Assembly: GCF_029542205.1 (NCBI RefSeq)
Contig: NZ_CP113783.1
Span: forward strand, 4,021,001 to 4,085,000
DNA: 64,000 nt
Direction of reading: 5' to 3'
Source: Pseudoxanthomonas sp. SE1
GTDB taxonomy: Bacteria > Pseudomonadota > Gammaproteobacteria > Xanthomonadales > Xanthomonadaceae
Both the position numbers and the translations under genes were made by a program. How positions within the stretch are numbered: the stretch's first letter is position 1; each line of letters begins with the position of its first letter. This document shows, in pieces, positions 26,752-35,313 of this stretch. The notes under the pieces were generated by a model. The model was given only the letters and a program-made list of their open reading frames with translations. It was not told the DNA's origin and searched no databases.

Positions 26752-28161
26752 ATGGACTGGTCCTTCGGCACCGCCCTGCTGATCGTCGACTGGCTGATCC
26801 GCCTGGCGGCGCTGTGGTGGATTCCCAGCCGCACCGCGCCGGCCGCCGCGCGCAGCTGGCTGCTGCTGGTCGGCTTCGTGCCGCTGCTGGGCCTGCCGCT
26901 CTACCTGCTGCTTGGCCATCCCTGGCTGTCGCGGGAGCGCATTGACCGGCAGTCGCGGGCCACCGACGTGATCCGGGAAGAACAGCGTCCGCTAAGCGCG
27001 CTGCGCTGGTCCCCGCGCGACGGCGCTGCCGTCGAGATGGCGCCCCTGATCGAACGCCAGGGCGCCTTCATGCCCACCCATGGCAATGCCGTGGACCTGC
27101 TGGACGACTACGACACGTCACTGCGCGCACTGCTCGACGACATCGACGCCGCCACGCAGCAGGTCCACCTGTTGTATTACCTGATGTTCGACGACGCCGT
27201 CGGTGAAGCGATCACCGCCGCGCTCTGCCGGGCCGCAGCCCGCGGCGTGGCCTGCCGCATGCTGCTCGACGCCGTCGGGGCGAAGCGCGGCTTGCGCGCC
27301 TATGCAACGCGCCTGCGCGCCGCGGGTGTCGAGGTACACGACATGCTGCCGGGCGGCCTGCGCTGGCGGCGCAGCGGACGCATGGATCTGCGCAACCACC
27401 GCAAGGTCGCGGTGATCGACAATCGCATCGGGTACGTGGGATCGCAGAATCTGGCCGCCGCGACGTTCGTCCCCGGGCATCCGAACCGCGAACTGGTGGC
27501 GCGCGTGCGGGGCCCGGTGGTCGCACACCTGGAGGGCGTGTTCGCCAGCGACTGGTACATCGAAACCGGCCAGCGGCTCGAGGTGCACCCCGACCTGACG
27601 GTGCAGGCACAGGATGTCGCCGCGCAACTGCTGCCCAGCGGACCGGCGTATCCGTTCGAGAATGCGCGCGACACGGTCAATGCACTCATCCATCTGGCGC
27701 GCCGCAAGGTGGTGCTGACCACGCCATACTTCGTCCCGGACGACGCCACACTCAGCGCGTTGCGTATTGCAGCGCTGTCGGGCGTGGACGTGCAGCTGGT
27801 GCTTTCGGCCACCAACAACCAGACGCTGACCGCGTGGGCGCAGCAGTCGTACTACGACGAGTTGCTGGCCTGCGGGGTGAAGATCGCGCTGTACCGGCCG
27901 CATTTCCTGCATGCGAAACACCTGACCGTGGACGACGGCATCGCACTGGTTGGTTCGATCAACCTGGACATCCGCTCGTTCGCGCTCAATGCCGAGATCG
28001 GCCTGGTCTGCTACGACACCGGCGTGGTCGCGCACATCCGCGCGATCGAGGCCGACTACCTGGCGCATGCGGACCACGTCGAACGCGATGGCTGGCGGCG
28101 ACGCCCCGGCTGGCACCGCAGCCGGGAAGGCATCGCACGGCTGGCCGACTCGCTGATGTAG
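26752..28161 (+). CDS. cls: Cardiolipin synthase (phospholipase D family)
   Basis: 469 residues from ATG 26752. Two N-terminal membrane helices (about 7-24 and 35-54) precede two phospholipase-D HKD motifs: HRKVAVID (216-223) and HAKHLTVD (387-394), each followed by the GS-x-N pattern (VGSQNL, VGSINLDIRS). Such enzymes make cardiolipin from phosphatidylglycerol or related lipids at the inner membrane. Length and layout fit the bacterial ClsA/ClsC type. The longer frame from 26479 reads through repeats and is rejected. Confidence 0.93.
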   Translation: MDWSFGTALLIVDWLIRLAALWWIPSRTAPAAARSWLLLVGFVPLLGLPLYLLLGHPWLSRERIDRQSRATDVIREEQRPLSALRWSPRDGAAVEMAPLIERQGAFMPTHGNAVDLLDDYDTSLRALLDDIDAATQQVHLLYYLMFDDAVGEAITAALCRAAARGVACRMLLDAVGAKRGLRAYATRLRAAGVEVHDMLPGGLRWRRSGRMDLRNHRKVAVIDNRIGYVGSQNLAAATFVPGHPNRELVARVRGPVVAHLEGVFASDWYIETGQRLEVHPDLTVQAQDVAAQLLPSGPAYPFENARDTVNALIHLARRKVVLTTPYFVPDDATLSALRIAALSGVDVQLVLSATNNQTLTAWAQQSYYDELLACGVKIALYRPHFLHAKHLTVDDGIALVGSINLDIRSFALNAEIGLVCYDTGVVAHIRAIEADYLAHADHVERDGWRRRPGWHRSREGIARLADSLM

Positions 28162-28225
28162 GACGGGCACGCCTTCATGCGGCTTGCGCATGAGGGCCGG
28201 CAGGCCGTTCGCCTACAATGGCGAC

Positions 28226-29623
28226 ATGAGCGCTGCCACGACACCCCGCCTGCCGCCCTGCGACCTCGCGATCATCGGGGGCGGTGCCGGTGGCGTACTG
28301 GCGGCGATGCAGGCACTGCGCCAGGCCACCTCGCCGCTGCGCATCGTGATGATCGAGCCTCGCGAGGTGCTGGCGCAGGGCGTCGCGTATGCGACGTCGC
28401 ATGGCGAGCACGTGTTGAATGTCCCCGCGGGCCGCATGAGCGCCTTCGACGACCGGCCCGCCGATTTCCTCGACCATGTCGTGGCCACCACGCCCGCCGG
28501 CGGTCCCGACCGCGAGACGCTGGCGCACGCCTTCATCGAACGTCGCCGTTACGGCGAGTACCTGCGCACGCGGCTGCAGGAAACCATCGCCGCCAGTCCC
28601 GCTTCGCTGCAGATCGTGCACGACAGCGTGCTTGAACTCGATGCGCGTGACGAGGGCGCGACGCTGTTGCTGGCCGAGCGTGGCGCGCTGGAGGCTGGGG
28701 GCGTGATCCTCGCCGTCGGCAATACGCCCAAACCGCTGCCGGCGCGTGGCGCGCCGCAGCTGCCGGACGGCCATTCGATCGCCGCGTGGGATTTCGATGC
28801 GGTGAAGGCGATCCCCGTGGATGCCGACCTCTGCATCGTCGGTTCCGGCCTGAGCATGGTGGACACCGTGCTCAGCCTCGCCGACAACGGCCACGCCGGC
28901 ACGGTCCACGTGCTGTCGCGGCACGCGCTGCTGCCGCTGCCGCATTGCCACGGACCGGCCGCGACCTACGACCCGGCCCCCCTGCAGACGATGGACCTGC
29001 GCGCACGCATGCGCTTCCTGCGTGCGGCAGCGAGGCAGGCGGTCGCCGACGGACTGCCGTGGCAGTCGGCCATGGAGCGCATCCGCCCGCACGGCCAGGC
29101 GCTGTGGCAATCGATGTCGATCGCCGACCAGCGCCGGTTCCTGCGCCACGTGGTGCGCCAGTGGGATGTGCACCGGCACCGCATCGCGCCGGAGGTGCAC
29201 GCCAGGTTGCAGGCCCTGCTCGATCGCGGCCAGTTGCGGCTGCATCGCGGCCGCCTGGACACGGTGATGGCCGAGGGACGCTGCCTGCGCGTGACCACGC
29301 ACACACGCGACGGCCGCACCGACGAGTTCGACGTCGACTACGTGGTCAATGCCACCGGCGTGGAGATGCGCGCACAGACCATGCGCAATCCACTGCTGCA
29401 CGATCTGCTGGGCAAGGGCCATGCGCAGGCGGGTCCGCACGGCATCGGCCTGAAGGCGGCACGCGACGGACGCATGGTGGATGCGGAGGGCAACCCGCAA
29501 CCGCGCGTGTTCATCCTCGGCAGCCTGCGCATCGGCTGCGTGTGGGAAAGCATCGCCATTCCCGAACTGCGCGGCCAGGCCGAGACCGCCGTGCGGGAAC
29601 TGTTCGCCGCCACGCCCGCCTGA
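28226..29623 (+). CDS. FAD/NAD(P)-binding oxidoreductase-like protein
   Basis: 465 residues from ATG 28226. The N-terminal dinucleotide motif is CDLAIIGGGAGGVLAAMQAL (about residues 12-31), followed by EHVLNVPAGRMSAFDDRPADFLDHV, a pattern of the FAD_NAD_binding (HcaD/YdhS-like) group. A second glycine motif is seen in DLCIVGSGLSMVDTVLSLADNG. The C-terminal VNATGVEMRAQ...GPHGIGLKAARDGRMVDAEG and FILGSLRIGCVWESIAIPELRGQA complete the family pattern. The substrate is unknown. Confidence 0.85.
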   Translation: MSAATTPRLPPCDLAIIGGGAGGVLAAMQALRQATSPLRIVMIEPREVLAQGVAYATSHGEHVLNVPAGRMSAFDDRPADFLDHVVATTPAGGPDRETLAHAFIERRRYGEYLRTRLQETIAASPASLQIVHDSVLELDARDEGATLLLAERGALEAGGVILAVGNTPKPLPARGAPQLPDGHSIAAWDFDAVKAIPVDADLCIVGSGLSMVDTVLSLADNGHAGTVHVLSRHALLPLPHCHGPAATYDPAPLQTMDLRARMRFLRAAARQAVADGLPWQSAMERIRPHGQALWQSMSIADQRRFLRHVVRQWDVHRHRIAPEVHARLQALLDRGQLRLHRGRLDTVMAEGRCLRVTTHTRDGRTDEFDVDYVVNATGVEMRAQTMRNPLLHDLLGKGHAQAGPHGIGLKAARDGRMVDAEGNPQPRVFILGSLRIGCVWESIAIPELRGQAETAVRELFAATPA

Positions 29624-29690
29624 CCGCCCGCCCGCCGCGGCACGCACCAGGCAGTACACTCGGCGACGGGTTGGGCGCGGGGAGAGGGCG

Positions 29691-32600
29691 TTGGTTTCCA
29701 GCTGGATCCTGCTGTTGGTGTCCGTCGGCTACGCCGCGCTGCTGTTCGGCGTGGCGTGGTGGGGCGACCGTCGCCCGATGTACCCCGACCGGCCCTGGCT
29801 GCGTCCGGTCGTCTACAGCCTGGCGCTGGCGGTGTACTGCTCGTCGTGGACGTTCTATGGCGCGGTCGGCAGCGCGGTGCGCAACGGCCTGGGCTACCTG
29901 CCCATCTACCTCGGCCCGGTCCTGCTGCTGCTGTTCGGCTGGCGCATCATCGAACGCCTGGCGCTGATCGCACGCAGCGAGAACACGGTCTCGATCGCCG
30001 ACTTCATCTCGTCCCGCTATGGCCGCTCGCGCCGGCTCGCCGCACTCGTCACGGTGATCGCCCTGATCGGCGTGGTGCCGTACCTGGCGCTGCAGTACAA
30101 GGCCGTCGCGATGAGCCTGAGCGTGCTCAGCGGCGAGGGTGGCGACAGTTCGCACGGCTTCTTCACGGATCCCGCCTTGTATGTCGCGCTGTTGATGGCG
30201 CTGTTCGCCGCGCTGTTCGGCACCCGCCAGGTGGACGCCACCGAACACCACCACGGCATGATGCTGGCGATCTCGCTGGAATCGGTGGTGAAGCTGGTCG
30301 CGATGATCGCGGTGGGCGTGTTCGCCTACCTGTGGCTGGGCGGGAACAACATCCACGTCGCGGATTCGGCGCGCACGCTGTTCGAGAATGCGCCTCCGGT
30401 CGGCTTCATCGCGCAGACACTGCTCGGGTTCCTCGCCATCGTGTGCCTGCCACGGCAATTCCACGTGGCGGTGGTGGAATGCAGCGACGTGGGCGATATC
30501 CGCAAGGCGCGCTGGCTGTTCGGCGGGTACCTGGTGCTGTTCTCGCTGATGGTGATTCCGGTTGCCGCCGCCGGCATCGCCCTGTTCGGCGGCACCAATG
30601 TGGCGGACGACAGCTATGTACTGGCGCTGCCGCTGGCGGAAGGCCGCACGGCGCTGGCGATCATCGCGTATGTCGGTGGCTTCTCCGCGGCGACCGGCAT
30701 GGTGATCGTGGCCAGCATCGCGCTGGCCACCATGGTGAGCAACGACCTGGTCATGCCGGTACTGCTGCGCCGCGGCTGGGCCGAGCACCATGCGGAAGCC
30801 GACGTGGCCTCGCGCGTGCTGTGGATCCGCCGCGTCGCGATCCTGCTGCTCGCACTGACGGCCTACTCCTACTACCGCAGCAGCAGCAATGACAGCACGC
30901 TGGCGTCGTACGGCCTGATGGCCTTCGCCGCGGTGGCGCAGTTCGCCCCGGGCCTCATCGGCGGCCTGTACTGGCGTGGCGCCAGCCGGCGCGGCGTGGA
31001 AGTGGGCATGGTACTGGGCTTCGCCACGTGGATCTACACGCTGCTGCTGCCCACGATGACCCAGGCCGGCTGGTTCGATCCGCACTGGCTGCATGCCGGT
31101 CCCTTCGGCATCACCTGGCTGCGGCCGCAGCAGCTGTTCGGCCTGAGCGGCTGGGACACGCTGACACACGGCAGTTTCTGGTCGCTGCTGGTCAACACTG
31201 GCGCGATGATGATCGTCTCGGCGCGCTCGCGCCCCGGTGTGGACGAACGGCTGCGCGCCGCGCCGTTCCTCGACCCCTACGCGCAACGCCCCGCGCTGGT
31301 GGCCGGCGAATGGCCCGGCAGCGTGCGCGTGGGCGATCTGCGCACGCTGGCGGAACGCGTGGTCGGCGAGCGCCATGCGCGGCGCGCGTTCGCCGAGCAG
31401 GCGCAGCTGCTGGAACGCGAACTGCAGCCGAATGTTCCCGCGGACCGCGTCTGGGTACAGTTCACCGAACGCCTGCTTGCGGCCGCCATCGGCGCCGCCT
31501 CCGCGCGCATCGTGCTGACCAGTGTGCTGCGCGGTTCGGGCATGGAGCTGGGCGAAGTGGTCGCCGTACTCGACCAGGCCGGCCAGGAGCTTCGCTTCAA
31601 CCGCGAGATCCTGTCCACCACACTGGAGAACATCAGCGCCGGCGTCAGCGTGGTCGATCCCGACATGCGGCTGGTGGCCTGGAACCGCCGCTACCAGCAG
31701 ATGTTCGGCTATCCCGACGGCATGCTCTACGTGGGCCGTCCGGTGGCCGACCTGATCCGCTACAACGCGGAACGTGGCGAACTGGGCGATGGCGACATCG
31801 ACGAACAGATCAACAAGCGCATCCGCTACATGCGCGCGGGTTCGCCGCACATCTTCGAGCGCGTGCGTGCCGATGGCCAGGTCATCGAGATGCGCGGGCA
31901 ACCGCTGCCCGGGGGTGGCTACGTCACCAGCTACAACGACATCACCGACTTCAAGCATGCCGAAGCACAGCTGCTGGAAACCAACGAGACGCTGGAACAG
32001 CGCGTAGCCGAACGCAGCCAGGCCGCCGAGCATGCGCAGCAGTCGCGCACGCGCTTCCTGGCGGCCATCAGCCACGACGTGCTGCAGCCACTGAACGCGG
32101 CACGCCTGTTCGTCAGCGCGCTGCGCGACAGCGAGCAGGGTGCGGATGCGCAGGCCCAGGAGCGCCAGCACCTTGCCGAGCGCGTGGACGCGTCGCTGCG
32201 CGCCGCCGAGGAACTGCTGGATGGCCTGCTGGATGTCTCCCGCCTGGATGCCGGCGGCCTGCAGACGCAGATCAGCGATTTCGATGCGGGCGAACTGTTG
32301 CGCGAACTCGCGGCACAGTACGCACCGGTCGCCGCGGGCCGCGGGATCAGGCTGCGCGTGCACGCGCGTCCCATCCCCGTGCGCAGCGACCGCCGCCTGT
32401 TGCGCCGCGTGCTGCAGAACTTCCTCGCCAACGCGCTGCGCTACACGCGCGACGGGCGCATCGTGATCGGCATGCGCGCACGGAGCGACAAGGTCGTGCT
32501 GCAGGTCTGGGATACCGGGCCCGGCATTCCCGAGAATCACATGCGGCAGATCTACGACGAGTTCCATCGCTACCAGCAACCGTTCGACTGGGGCGAGCGC

Positions 32601-33161
32601 GGCCTCGGCCTGGGCCTGTCTATCTGCCAGCGCATCTCCCGCCTCCTGCAGCACGAGCTGGATGCGCGCAGCAAGGTCGACCACGGCAGCATGTTCTCCA
32701 TCGTCGTGCCGCGCGGCAGCCCTACGAGCGAACGGCGCACCTCCTCGCGACGGACCGCGCTCGCAAGCGATTCGCTTGCAGGGCTGCGCGTGCTGTGCGT
32801 GGACAACGACCGCGAAATCATCGACGGCATGCAAGCCTTGCTGGGCCGCTGGCAGGTGGACGTGATCACCGCCACCACGGTGGACGAAGCGCTGGAGAAG
32901 ATCGCACAGGCACCCACCGTGATGCTGGTGGACTACCACCTGCACGACCGCCTCGACGGCCTTGCCACGCTCGACGCCCTGCGCGCCGCCAGCCCCGGCC
33001 CCATCGCCGGAGCCCTGCTCACCGCCGACGGCCGCGACGAACTGAAGCGCGAAGCCCGCGAACGCGGATACCGCCTGCTGACCAAGCCAGTGAAACCCGC
33101 CTCCCTACGCGCGTTCCTCGCCGCCCATCATGTTCCCGTCCCGTTGCCGGCTACGGAGTGA
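29691..33161 (+). CDS. SLC5-type transporter / hybrid sensor histidine kinase (CrbS-like)
   Basis: 1,156 residues from TTG 29691, the first in-frame start after GGGGAGAGGG; no ATG or GTG fits. Order: SSS/SLC5 transporter-like domain with ~13 helices (1-510); a cytoplasmic linker with STAC-like character (~512-632); PAS (~633-757); HisKA with His795 in AAISHDVLQPLNAARL; HATPase with N-box NFLANALRYT, DTGPGIP and GLGLGLSI (~903-1010); and a receiver with Asp1081 in VMLVDYHLHD. This is the layout of CrbS, which with CrbR controls acs in Vibrio and Pseudomonas. A LuxR-type regulator and acs lie 12.6-15 kb downstream, beyond the cassette array. CbrA is a relative, but a receiver at the C-terminus favours CrbS. 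Confidence 0.88.
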   Translation: MVSSWILLLVSVGYAALLFGVAWWGDRRPMYPDRPWLRPVVYSLALAVYCSSWTFYGAVGSAVRNGLGYLPIYLGPVLLLLFGWRIIERLALIARSENTVSIADFISSRYGRSRRLAALVTVIALIGVVPYLALQYKAVAMSLSVLSGEGGDSSHGFFTDPALYVALLMALFAALFGTRQVDATEHHHGMMLAISLESVVKLVAMIAVGVFAYLWLGGNNIHVADSARTLFENAPPVGFIAQTLLGFLAIVCLPRQFHVAVVECSDVGDIRKARWLFGGYLVLFSLMVIPVAAAGIALFGGTNVADDSYVLALPLAEGRTALAIIAYVGGFSAATGMVIVASIALATMVSNDLVMPVLLRRGWAEHHAEADVASRVLWIRRVAILLLALTAYSYYRSSSNDSTLASYGLMAFAAVAQFAPGLIGGLYWRGASRRGVEVGMVLGFATWIYTLLLPTMTQAGWFDPHWLHAGPFGITWLRPQQLFGLSGWDTLTHGSFWSLLVNTGAMMIVSARSRPGVDERLRAAPFLDPYAQRPALVAGEWPGSVRVGDLRTLAERVVGERHARRAFAEQAQLLERELQPNVPADRVWVQFTERLLAAAIGAASARIVLTSVLRGSGMELGEVVAVLDQAGQELRFNREILSTTLENISAGVSVVDPDMRLVAWNRRYQQMFGYPDGMLYVGRPVADLIRYNAERGELGDGDIDEQINKRIRYMRAGSPHIFERVRADGQVIEMRGQPLPGGGYVTSYNDITDFKHAEAQLLETNETLEQRVAERSQAAEHAQQSRTRFLAAISHDVLQPLNAARLFVSALRDSEQGADAQAQERQHLAERVDASLRAAEELLDGLLDVSRLDAGGLQTQISDFDAGELLRELAAQYAPVAAGRGIRLRVHARPIPVRSDRRLLRRVLQNFLANALRYTRDGRIVIGMRARSDKVVLQVWDTGPGIPENHMRQIYDEFHRYQQPFDWGERGLGLGLSICQRISRLLQHELDARSKVDHGSMFSIVVPRGSPTSERRTSSRRTALASDSLAGLRVLCVDNDREIIDGMQALLGRWQVDVITATTVDEALEKIAQAPTVMLVDYHLHDRLDGLATLDALRAASPGPIAGALLTADGRDELKREARERGYRLLTKPVKPASLRAFLAAHHVPVPLPATE

Positions 33162-33502
33162 AGATGTCCCGCGACCAATCACCCACCTTCCCGGCCTGAA
33201 GCCTCCCGCCCCCAGCGCCCCCTTCACGCAAAGCACTGCGTGACCCGAAAGGGCCCCCGCCTGCGATCAACATCACCGCCCCTCCACGCAAGAGGAACGC
33301 GCGCCAAACCCGTTACCGCCCCGCGTTCGCCCTGCTATCCGACCACCACCGTACTTGCCGCGAATATCACCAACGACAAACTCCCCATCCTCCAAGCGTC
33401 ATGCCTCGCAAGGCATTGAACGGAAAGGCCATCCCCGTGTTGACGCCCCATCCCTCCAGCTGAATACTCCGCGCTATCACCCCGAAATGGGGTCTACTAG
33501 GT
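33162..33502. other. Leader between the kinase gene and the first cassette
   Basis: About 340 bases with no credible gene and no integrase remnant that I can recognise on either strand. The last ~60 bases, before the first GTTAGGC core at 33503-33509, contain a small hairpin (CCCC-GAAAT-GGGG, 33480-33492) and ACTAGGTGTTAGGC, which could be a relic attI or the worn end of an attC. The R'' half that a full attC needs is not visible. Confidence 0.45.
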
Positions 33503-33514
33503 GTTAGGCCGCAC

Positions 33515-33808
33515 ATGAAAGCTCCAAGCAGACGGATGCAGGCAATAGTTGGCTGGACAATGATAGCTGCTGCGGTCTTCCTAGCTGGATTAGCAGCCTT
33601 CTGGGCCTGGCTTCTTCGAGATGGTCTTGGCCCAGATAGCATCTCCTCATCTGGTCTTGCAGCTGTCCACCATGCCATCTCGGGCGGTTGGCACTCGTTC
33701 CTTCCGGCCGCACTTGTAGCCATTGCTGGCTTGATGTTCATCCGCCGCGCACGCCGTGTGCGGCCTAACAACTCATTCAAGCCGAACCCGCTTCGCGGGT
33801 CGGCTTAA
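33515..33808 (+). CDS. Cassette 1: small membrane protein with attC-encoded tail
   Basis: 97 residues, not a recognised family. The start ATG 33515 lies 5 bases after the R' core of the preceding site. Two hydrophobic segments (about 10-34 and 62-74) suggest an inner-membrane protein. The frame has no stop before the recombination site, so its last ~14 residues (NNSFKPNPLRGSA) are encoded by attC itself and end at the TAA within GGCTTAA. Confidence 0.6.
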   Translation: MKAPSRRMQAIVGWTMIAAAVFLAGLAAFWAWLLRDGLGPDSISSSGLAAVHHAISGGWHSFLPAALVAIAGLMFIRRARRVRPNNSFKPNPLRGSA

Positions 33809-33822
33809 TTCAGGTGTTAGGC
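33763..33822 (+). repeat. attC site 1
   Basis: A 60-bp integron recombination site: R'' GCCTAAC, R' GTTAGGC. The central stem is AAGCCGA / TCGGCTT with an extrahelical A, then CCCGC-TTC-GCGGG. Closes cassette 1. This is the form that most other sites follow. Confidence 0.95.
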
Positions 33823-33826
33823 GTCA

Positions 33827-34519
33827 ATGAGCAAACGTGACTACATCCAAGAGATCATCGCAAAGCAGTCACGACTGCATCGCCGCGGAACGCGGATGGA
33901 TCTATTTACACGTAGAGTCCATCCGCTTGTGGAGGGGTTTCGTTCGATCAAATCGATGGATAAATCCGTAAGCTTCAGAAACGAATGGCTTAAATACGGC
34001 GCTATTGGATACATCGCGTGCGTGGAGGGCTACTTCCGTATCCTCATTGCGGATCTTATTAATTACGGAGATCCATTTCTGTCGAGGGTTCCTGAGCTTA
34101 AAGAGATCAAGTTCAACGCTGAAGCGGTGGTTGCGATTCATAAGAGAAAGGTCTCAATTGGTGAGTTTGTTGCGCACCTTCTTCCAATCAACGGGGTGTC
34201 CGACGTCAACTCTCATTTGTCCGCTCTAGCAGGAGATGACTTCCTGAGAATGTATCTAACTCAACCATGTAGCGGCCAGAACACGAAATCCGTCGGAGAG
34301 GTGTTTCCAAGGGAAATCGGAATGGTTGAGAAGCTTTTCAAGCTACGGCACCTATATGCGCACGAGCTGGCCACGAAAGAAAAAGTACCCGTTAAAGAGA
34401 TCGACAGCCTTGTAGGGTCTGCGGCAATGTTTGTCTGGTACACAGAGAAGGTTGCAATAAACAACTGGTTGACGCCTAACAATTCATTCAAGCCGAAGCC
34501 GCTTCGCGGCTCGGCTTAA
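33827..34519 (+). CDS. Cassette 2: HEPN-motif protein
   Basis: 230 residues, clearly lower in GC than the chromosome and rich in AT-ending codons. ATG 33827 lies 4 bases after the attC 1 core. The protein is soluble and mostly helical. Near residue 180 it has FKLRHLYAHELA, an R-x4-H motif in a helix, as in HEPN ribonucleases and related defence or toxin proteins. The helix before it (EVFPREIGMVEKLF) resembles the HEPN arrangement. The C-terminus is encoded by attC 2 (NNSFKPKPLRGSA). The HEPN assignment is by motif only. No antitoxin partner is present in the cassette. Confidence 0.65.
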   Translation: MSKRDYIQEIIAKQSRLHRRGTRMDLFTRRVHPLVEGFRSIKSMDKSVSFRNEWLKYGAIGYIACVEGYFRILIADLINYGDPFLSRVPELKEIKFNAEAVVAIHKRKVSIGEFVAHLLPINGVSDVNSHLSALAGDDFLRMYLTQPCSGQNTKSVGEVFPREIGMVEKLFKLRHLYAHELATKEKVPVKEIDSLVGSAAMFVWYTEKVAINNWLTPNNSFKPKPLRGSA

Positions 34520-34533
34520 CTCAGGCGTTAGGC
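34474..34533 (+). repeat. attC site 2
   Basis: A 60-bp site, R'' GCCTAAC, R' GTTAGGC. The inner stem is GCCGC-TTC-GCGGC instead of CCCGC-TTC-GCGGG, so the outermost pair is swapped from C-G to G-C with pairing kept. Confidence 0.95.
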
Positions 34534-34537
34534 CTTG

Positions 34538-34867
34538 ATGGAAACGTTCGTAGGCATCGTATTCCTGCTCTCCGCGCTCGCGGTGCTGCCTGCATTCGCG
34601 GCGTCCATCCATTGCTCTAGCCGCTTAAACAGTTACCTGCGGCAGAGGCACCCGAGCACTTGGGCCGAGGTCGCACCAGACTCACTCTCTGAGCCCTCCC
34701 TTTCCGCTCCGGTGACCAGATTCGTCACACAGCGTGCCTATCGAAAGATCGGCGACGCTCACCTCAATGCGCTGGGAGATAGCTGTTTTCGGCTACTCTA
34801 CGTTGCGGCCACAATCTTCTTGGCACTCGTGCTTTCCGGGCTGACTTATGGTGCACTCAAGGCCTAA
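34538..34867 (+). CDS. Cassette 3: small membrane protein, paralogue of cassette 10
   Basis: 109 residues from ATG 34538 (a TTG 3 bases earlier is an alternative). It has an N-terminal membrane segment (about 3-23), a soluble middle with HPSTWAEVAPDSLSEPS and SAPVTRFVTQRAYRKIGD, and a C-terminal membrane segment (about 86-105, IFLALVLSGLTYGALKA). It is about three-quarters identical to the cassette 10 protein by hand alignment. Its stop codon lies inside R'' of attC 3. Function unknown. Confidence 0.7.
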   Translation: METFVGIVFLLSALAVLPAFAASIHCSSRLNSYLRQRHPSTWAEVAPDSLSEPSLSAPVTRFVTQRAYRKIGDAHLNALGDSCFRLLYVAATIFLALVLSGLTYGALKA

Positions 34868-34921
34868 CAATTCATTCAAGCCGAACCCGCTTCGCGGGTC
34901 GGCTTAATTCAGGTGTTATAC
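34862..34921 (+). repeat. attC site 3
   Basis: A 60-bp site, R'' GCCTAAC, standard CCCGC-TTC-GCGGG stem, R' GTTATAC. The changed R' belongs to the 5' end of the following cassette, as expected for cassette insertion. Confidence 0.93.
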
Positions 34922-35267
34922 GGCAGGGCGGAATCAGATCCCTTTGGCATGGGCAAGGTCTGACATCACTGCGCGCCGCTTTCCGATTGTCGGTCGCTTC
35001 GCTCACCTGCTACAAAAGCGGCGCAACCGGCGCGCCACAAGCCGGGGCTTGCGGTGCTCTGGTCAGCCGCTTTTACCGGGCGCTTCCGCGGAGGGGTTTC
35101 AGGTAGCAGGCATGGCCAGGAGGGACGCTCCGCATTGCAGGCATCCGGACCGCTGCCGCATAACTAGTCGTTCAACCGGAACCCGCATCGGGGCCCGCGT
35201 CTTCGGCAGGGATCCGGCTATCATCGGCGTCGGAGCGGACCCATGGCGGGTCCGGTCAACTCAGGTG
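34916..35267 (+). other. Cassette 4: cassette without a credible gene
   Basis: About 352 bases between the attC 3 and attC 4 cores. Frames that cross it are interrupted or run into the next cassette without protein-like content. It is GC-richer than its neighbours and contains AAAAGCGGC...GCCGCTTTT (around 35018-35077), a potential stem. The cassette may carry a regulatory DNA or RNA element, or a decayed gene. Confidence 0.6.
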
Positions 35268-35273
35268 TTAGGC
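35158..35273 (+). repeat. attC site 4 (long, divergent)
   Basis: 116 bp. R'' GCATAAC at 35158-35164 and R' GTTAGGC at 35267-35273. The arms ACCGGAACCCGC and GCGGGTCCGGT pair with a single extrahelical A, but the variable loop between them is ~60 bases. Unlike the other sites it lacks the TTC loop, suggesting a different source for this cassette. Confidence 0.75.
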
Positions 35274-35313
35274 GGCACAGCAGGTCTAATGCGGTGTGCG
35301 CCGGGAGCTCCCT

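Noticed and set aside
29511..32945. A 1,144-codon open frame on the minus strand
   Set aside because: It lies antisense to the sensor kinase, has the His/Gln/Arg/Ala-rich make-up of a shadow frame in GC-rich DNA, and no recognisable domain.
33162..33502. Possible integrase remnant upstream of the first cassette
   Set aside because: I looked for tyrosine-recombinase motifs in the frames on both strands and saw none; the longest minus-strand frame has no R-H-R-Y pattern.
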